Assembly: GCA_020636475.1 (NCBI GenBank)
Contig: JACJXU010000015.1
Location: 1-43,167 of the forward strand
Source of the DNA: Chitinophagales bacterium
Lineage (GTDB): Bacteria; Bacteroidota; Bacteroidia; Chitinophagales; UBA2359
Reading direction: 5' to 3'
Length of the DNA stretch: 43,167 nt
Shown here: piece by piece, positions 39,847 through 43,167 of the stretch
Layout: the number at the start of each line of letters is the position of its first letter
How positions within the stretch are numbered: the stretch's first letter is position 1
Made by a program: the position numbers and the translations under genes
Notes under the pieces: model-generated
Told to the model about the DNA's origin: nothing
Databases searched by the model: none
What the model saw: the letters and a program-made list of their open reading frames with translations, nothing else

Positions 39847-40692
39847 ATGTCGTGGTTCAAACGAATAACCAGTGGAATAAACACACAAACCAGTCAAAAA
39901 AAGGAAGTTCCTGACGGATTGTGGTTCAAGTGCAAAAAATGTAGATTTACGGGTACGCAAAAAGAACTGAGCGACAAGCTTTTTGTTTGTCCTTCGTGCG
40001 GCACACATTATTCACTTAGCGCGCAGCAGTATTTTGAACTACTGTTCGACGAAGAAAAATTTGAAGAACTATTTAATAATATAGAACCCGAAGATTTTCT
40101 GCAATTTTCCGACCTGCGCTCGTACAAAACACGCATTGCCGAAGCTACTGAAAAAACAGGACTAAAAGATGCTGTACGCGTAGGAAAAGGAACGCTCGAA
40201 AAACAAGCCGTTGTGATTGTAGCAATGGATTTTGGCTTTATTGGCGGCTCAATGGGTTCGGTGGTAGGCGAAAAAATTGCCCTCGCCATTGATTATTGCA
40301 TAAAGCACAAATTACCATTAATTATCATTTCCAAATCGGGCGGCGCGCGCATGATGGAATCGGCGTTTTCGCTAATGCAAATGGCAAAAACCGCCGCAAA
40401 ACTCACCCAATTAGCCGAAGCGCAACTGCCTTATATTTCCTTGCTTACCGACCCTACTACGGGTGGCGTAACGGCTTCTTACGCCATGCTCGGCGATGTT
40501 AATCTTGCCGAACCCAATGCACTTATTGCCTTTGCCGGACCTCGGGTAGTGAAAGAAACCATCAAAAAAGATTTGCCGCCGGGATTTCAGCGTTCCGAGT
40601 TTTTATTGGAAAAAGGATTTTTAGACCGCGTAGTGCCTCGCCAAAAACTGAAAGCCGAATTAGGGCAAATTCTCAGTTTTTTTGCACATTAA
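39847..40692 (+). CDS. accD: Acetyl-CoA carboxylase carboxyltransferase subunit beta
   Basis: 281 residues. With AccA it transfers the carboxyl group from biotin to acetyl-CoA, forming malonyl-CoA for fatty-acid synthesis. An N-terminal zinc ribbon has Cys29, Cys32, Cys48 and Cys51 (KCKKC...VCPSC). The carboxyltransferase core has MDFGFIGGSMGSVVGEKIAL, SKSGGARMMES and LTDPTTGGVTASYAMLGD. The length is normal. rpsO follows after 139 bases with its own promoter. Confidence 0.95.
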   Translation: MSWFKRITSGINTQTSQKKEVPDGLWFKCKKCRFTGTQKELSDKLFVCPSCGTHYSLSAQQYFELLFDEEKFEELFNNIEPEDFLQFSDLRSYKTRIAEATEKTGLKDAVRVGKGTLEKQAVVIVAMDFGFIGGSMGSVVGEKIALAIDYCIKHKLPLIIISKSGGARMMESAFSLMQMAKTAAKLTQLAEAQLPYISLLTDPTTGGVTASYAMLGDVNLAEPNALIAFAGPRVVKETIKKDLPPGFQRSEFLLEKGFLDRVVPRQKLKAELGQILSFFAH

Positions 40693-40780
40693 TTAAACAA
40701 GATTTAATTTTTTTCTGTGAAGAACAGCGATTTATAGAATTTTTTATGCAAAAAATATTTCACACAATAGAAAAATTACT

Positions 40781-40788
40781 TATTTTTG
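40781..40788 (+). promoter_or_regulatory. -7 box of rpsO promoter
   Basis: TATTTTTG fits TAnnTTTG and lies 43 bases before the start. The -33 element is weak. It probably drives rpsO and part of pnp transcription. Confidence 0.5.
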
Positions 40789-40831
40789 CAGCCTATTTTA
40801 CTAAAAGAATACAATTTTAAAGATTAAAGCA

Positions 40832-41101
40832 ATGGCTATCAGCAGCGAAAGAAAAGTAGAAATTATTAAAGAATTTGGCGGAGCAGCACAAAATACAGGC
40901 TCTACCGAAGCGCAAATTGCCCTATTTACCGAGCGTATTAAGTCTATTTCGGAACACTTACAAGACTTCAAAAAAGACCACGCCAACCGCCGTGTGTTGC
41001 TTAGCTACGTAGGTAAACGCCGCAGTTTACTCAATTATTTAGCCCACAAAGATATTAGCCGTTATCGTGCTATTATTGAAAAATTAGGATTGCGTAAGTA
41101 A
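40832..41101 (+). CDS. rpsO: 30S ribosomal protein S15
   Basis: An 89-residue primary 16S rRNA-binding protein of the small subunit platform. The family pattern is complete: [20 protein letters not shown], the [20 protein letters not shown] segment and the C-terminal [20 protein letters not shown]. The gene order rpsO-pnp is widely conserved in bacteria. A terminator-like hairpin lies between the two genes. Confidence 0.97.
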   Translation: MAISSERKVEIIKEFGGAAQNTGSTEAQIALFTERIKSISEHLQDFKKDHANRRVLLSYVGKRRSLLNYLAHKDISRYRAIIEKLGLRK

Positions 41102-41158
41102 GATGCATGCCGCATATCCTCTTTTTCATTCATTTCTAATTCAAATTTTATTTTATAC

Positions 41159-41194
41159 AAGAGGAATTGGCTCTGCCTTTTCCTCTTTTTTATT
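41159..41194 (+). terminator. Terminator-like hairpin between rpsO and pnp
   Basis: AAGAGGAA and TTCCTCTT pair over 8 bases around a 13-base loop and are followed by a T run. It may be a partial terminator. In other bacteria the rpsO-pnp spacer holds an RNase III cleavage hairpin, so a processing role is also possible. Confidence 0.65.
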
Positions 41195-41213
41195 TTAATT
41201 AAACTAAAAATCT

Positions 41214-43167
41214 ATGCCGCTTCAGGCCATAACACACACTTTTGATATAGGTGACGGACGTACAGTAACCTTAGAAACCGGAAAATTAGCCCGCCAAGCC
41301 GACGGTGCTGTATTAGTTCGCATGGGAAATGCGGCTTTAATTGCTACCGTAGTATCGCTGCCCGAACCCCGACCAGATGTCGACTTTTTCCCTTTATCTG
41401 TTGATTATCAAGAAAAATTTGCCGCCGCCGGACGTATTCCCGGAGGTTTTTTAAAGCGCGAATCGCGCCTGTCGGACTATGAAATACTTATTTCTCGCTT
41501 AGTGGACCGTGCTATTCGTCCGCTTTTTGCCGATAATTATGTAAACGATACCCAAATCATTATCAATCTCGTATCAAACGATGAAAATATTGAGCCAGAT
41601 GCTTTAGCCGCATTGGCAGCTTCATCGGCTCTTGCGGTATCGGATATTCCTTTTCAAGGACCTATCTCAGAAGTTCGTGTAGCCAAAATTGATGGCAAGT
41701 TTATGGTAAATCCCGACCGCAATTTGCTTGATGCTGCCAGCGTGGACATTATTGTTGCCGCTACCGACGAAAATGTGATGATGGTGGAAGGCGAAGCCAA
41801 AGAATGTTCCGAAGCCGACCTTTTAGAAGCCATTAAAACAGCACATAGTGCTATTAAAATACAAATTGCAGCCCAAAAAACATTTGCCGAAAAAGCCAAC
41901 GCAGCTACCCAAAAAAGAGCAGTAACTGCTCCCGAAGAAAACAAAGAACTCAAAGAAAAAGTACTTGCTTTCAGTTCCGACAAAATCTATGAAGTAGCCA
42001 AAGCGGGCTTATCGAAACACGAGCGCAAAAATCGTTTTAAAGCCATAAAAGAAGCCTTGTTTGAAATGCTGGGCGAAGAAATTACGGACGAGGAAAAAGC
42101 ACAAGCTGCTACGTATTTAGCTAAAAACGAAAAACATATCATTCGCGAAATGGTGCTTAACGACAGAGTACGCCTTGATGGCAGAAAACTTGACGAAGTG
42201 CGCCCATTGAGCATGGAAATAGACTTTTTGCCTTCACCGCACGGTTGTGCCTTGTTTACTCGCGGTGAAACCCAATCGCTTACTACCGTAACGCTGGGTA
42301 CCAAGCAAGACGAGCAAATGATTGATAAAGCCGTAGGTTTGGAGTATAAAAAATTTATTTTACACTACAACTTTCCCGCATACTCTACGGGCGAAGTGAA
42401 ACCACAACGCGGACCCGGACGCAGAGAAGTTGGGCACGGCAACTTGGCAATGCGCTCCCTCAAGCAAGTGATGCCCAATGACGAAGACAATCCCTACACC
42501 ATTCGCGTGGTTTCCGATATTTTGGAATCCAACGGTTCTTCTTCTATGGCTACTGTTTGTGCCGGAAGTTTGGCATTGATGGATGCAGGCATTCCGCTAA
42601 GTGGTGGCGTTTCCGGCATTGCCATGGGCATGATTTCCGACCCCGAAAACACACAACGCTACGCTATTCTTACCGATATTTTGGGCGATGAAGACCATTT
42701 GGGCGATATGGATTTTAAAGTAACCGGCACCCACAAAGGTATTTGTGCTTGCCAAATGGATATAAAAATTGACGGATTGAGCTACGAAACCCTTGCCCAA
42801 GCCTTAGAACAGGCTAAAAAAGGACGTTTGCACATTCTCAACGCAATGGACGAAGTAATCAGCCAATCGCGCGAAGACTACAAACCGCACGCACCGCGCA
42901 TCGAAAAAATTATTATTGCCAAAGAATTTATCGGACCAATTATTGGACCCGGCGGCAAACACATTCAAGAATTACAAGCCCAAACCAAAACCATTATCAA
43001 TATTGAAGAAATTGATGAGCAAGGTCATGTAACAGTTGCGGCACAAAACAAAGATGCGATTGAAGCTGCTATGAGACGCATCAAAGCCATTGTAGCCGTA
43101 CCGGAAGTGGGTGAGGTTTACGATTCACAAGTAAAATCTATTATGCCTTACGGTGCTTTTGTAGAAT
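41214..43167 (+). CDS. pnp: Polyribonucleotide nucleotidyltransferase (3' end truncated by window)
   Basis: PNPase degrades RNA phosphorolytically from the 3' end and can add tails. It works as a trimer. The window holds 651 codons. They cover the first RNase PH domain (VRMGNAALIATVVSLPEPRP, GGFLKRESRLSDYEIL), the helical linker and the second RNase PH domain with GEVKPQRGPGRREVGHGNLA and the catalytic Asp loop GDEDHLGDMDFKVTGT. The KH domain has IIGPGGKHIQELQ, and the first residues of the S1 domain (VGEVYDSQVKSIMPYGAFVE) end at the window edge. The start ATG 41214 gives MPLQAITHTFDIGDG. Confidence 0.96.
   Translation, partial: MPLQAITHTFDIGDGRTVTLETGKLARQADGAVLVRMGNAALIATVVSLPEPRPDVDFFPLSVDYQEKFAAAGRIPGGFLKRESRLSDYEILISRLVDRAIRPLFADNYVNDTQIIINLVSNDENIEPDALAALAASSALAVSDIPFQGPISEVRVAKIDGKFMVNPDRNLLDAASVDIIVAATDENVMMVEGEAKECSEADLLEAIKTAHSAIKIQIAAQKTFAEKANAATQKRAVTAPEENKELKEKVLAFSSDKIYEVAKAGLSKHERKNRFKAIKEALFEMLGEEITDEEKAQAATYLAKNEKHIIREMVLNDRVRLDGRKLDEVRPLSMEIDFLPSPHGCALFTRGETQSLTTVTLGTKQDEQMIDKAVGLEYKKFILHYNFPAYSTGEVKPQRGPGRREVGHGNLAMRSLKQVMPNDEDNPYTIRVVSDILESNGSSSMATVCAGSLALMDAGIPLSGGVSGIAMGMISDPENTQRYAILTDILGDEDHLGDMDFKVTGTHKGICACQMDIKIDGLSYETLAQALEQAKKGRLHILNAMDEVISQSREDYKPHAPRIEKIIIAKEFIGPIIGPGGKHIQELQAQTKTIINIEEIDEQGHVTVAAQNKDAIEAAMRRIKAIVAVPEVGEVYDSQVKSIMPYGAFVE

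Overview
The window looks like chromosomal DNA from a member of the Bacteroidota, probably of the Chitinophagia/Saprospiria type. The genus cannot be named from sequence alone. The evidence is a cargo protein with a type IX secretion (type B) sorting domain, many promoters of the Bacteroidota form TTG/TTTG-N19-23-TAnnTTTG, a lipoprotein and adhesin style typical of the phylum, an ECF sigma factor paired with a membrane-anchored barrel protein, and rare Shine-Dalgarno sites. No transposase, integrase, phage or plasmid gene was seen.

Layout. 1-600: gene-free, with short palindromic repeats. 600-12730: housekeeping and metabolism: fbaA, miaA, a sodium-coupled transporter with a 47-residue MetS-like subunit, tRNA-His, a lipoprotein, a copper-type P-ATPase, lptB, a DUF4919-like protein, dxr, rseP and tRNA-Leu(CAA). 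12730-13330: gene-free, with one copy of a ~300 bp MITE-like repeat. 13335-20670: an accessory island of displaced RHS toxin C-termini with their downstream immunity genes, six modules all on the plus strand, separated by copies of a ~230 bp repeat. No full-length rhs gene is present. A frameshifted YoeB-like toxin remnant ends the island. 21083-24249 (minus strand): a stand-alone CBM48 protein, cytidine deaminase and a secreted GH13 amylase. 24429-25829: ferredoxin-NADP reductase and a [2Fe-2S] ferredoxin. 25826-29616 (minus): a PKD adhesin-like T9SS cargo and an alpha/beta hydrolase. 29724-35886: a tandem amidohydrolase, a TPM-domain protein, a secreted phospholipase D-like protein and a CPBP membrane protease. 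35944-37229: a decayed higBA toxin-antitoxin locus whose antitoxin is split by the second copy of the MITE-like repeat. 37258-39752 (minus): rdgB, an ECF sigma factor and its putative barrel-fused anti-sigma partner. 39847-43167: accD, rpsO and the start of pnp, which runs off the end.

The most interesting part is 13335-20572. Three immunity genes are preceded by only the last 30-46 codons of a toxin, and each toxin stub begins exactly where a repeat copy ends. The repeat has inverted ends and terminator-like hairpins, and carries a Bacteroidota promoter a few bases before an ATG. This suggests a depot in which repeats cut away toxin 5' ends and may supply a promoter to the immunity gene left behind. 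Three other modules keep an RHS core end fused to a distinct toxin domain. Five of the six immunity proteins are predicted to sit in the envelope.
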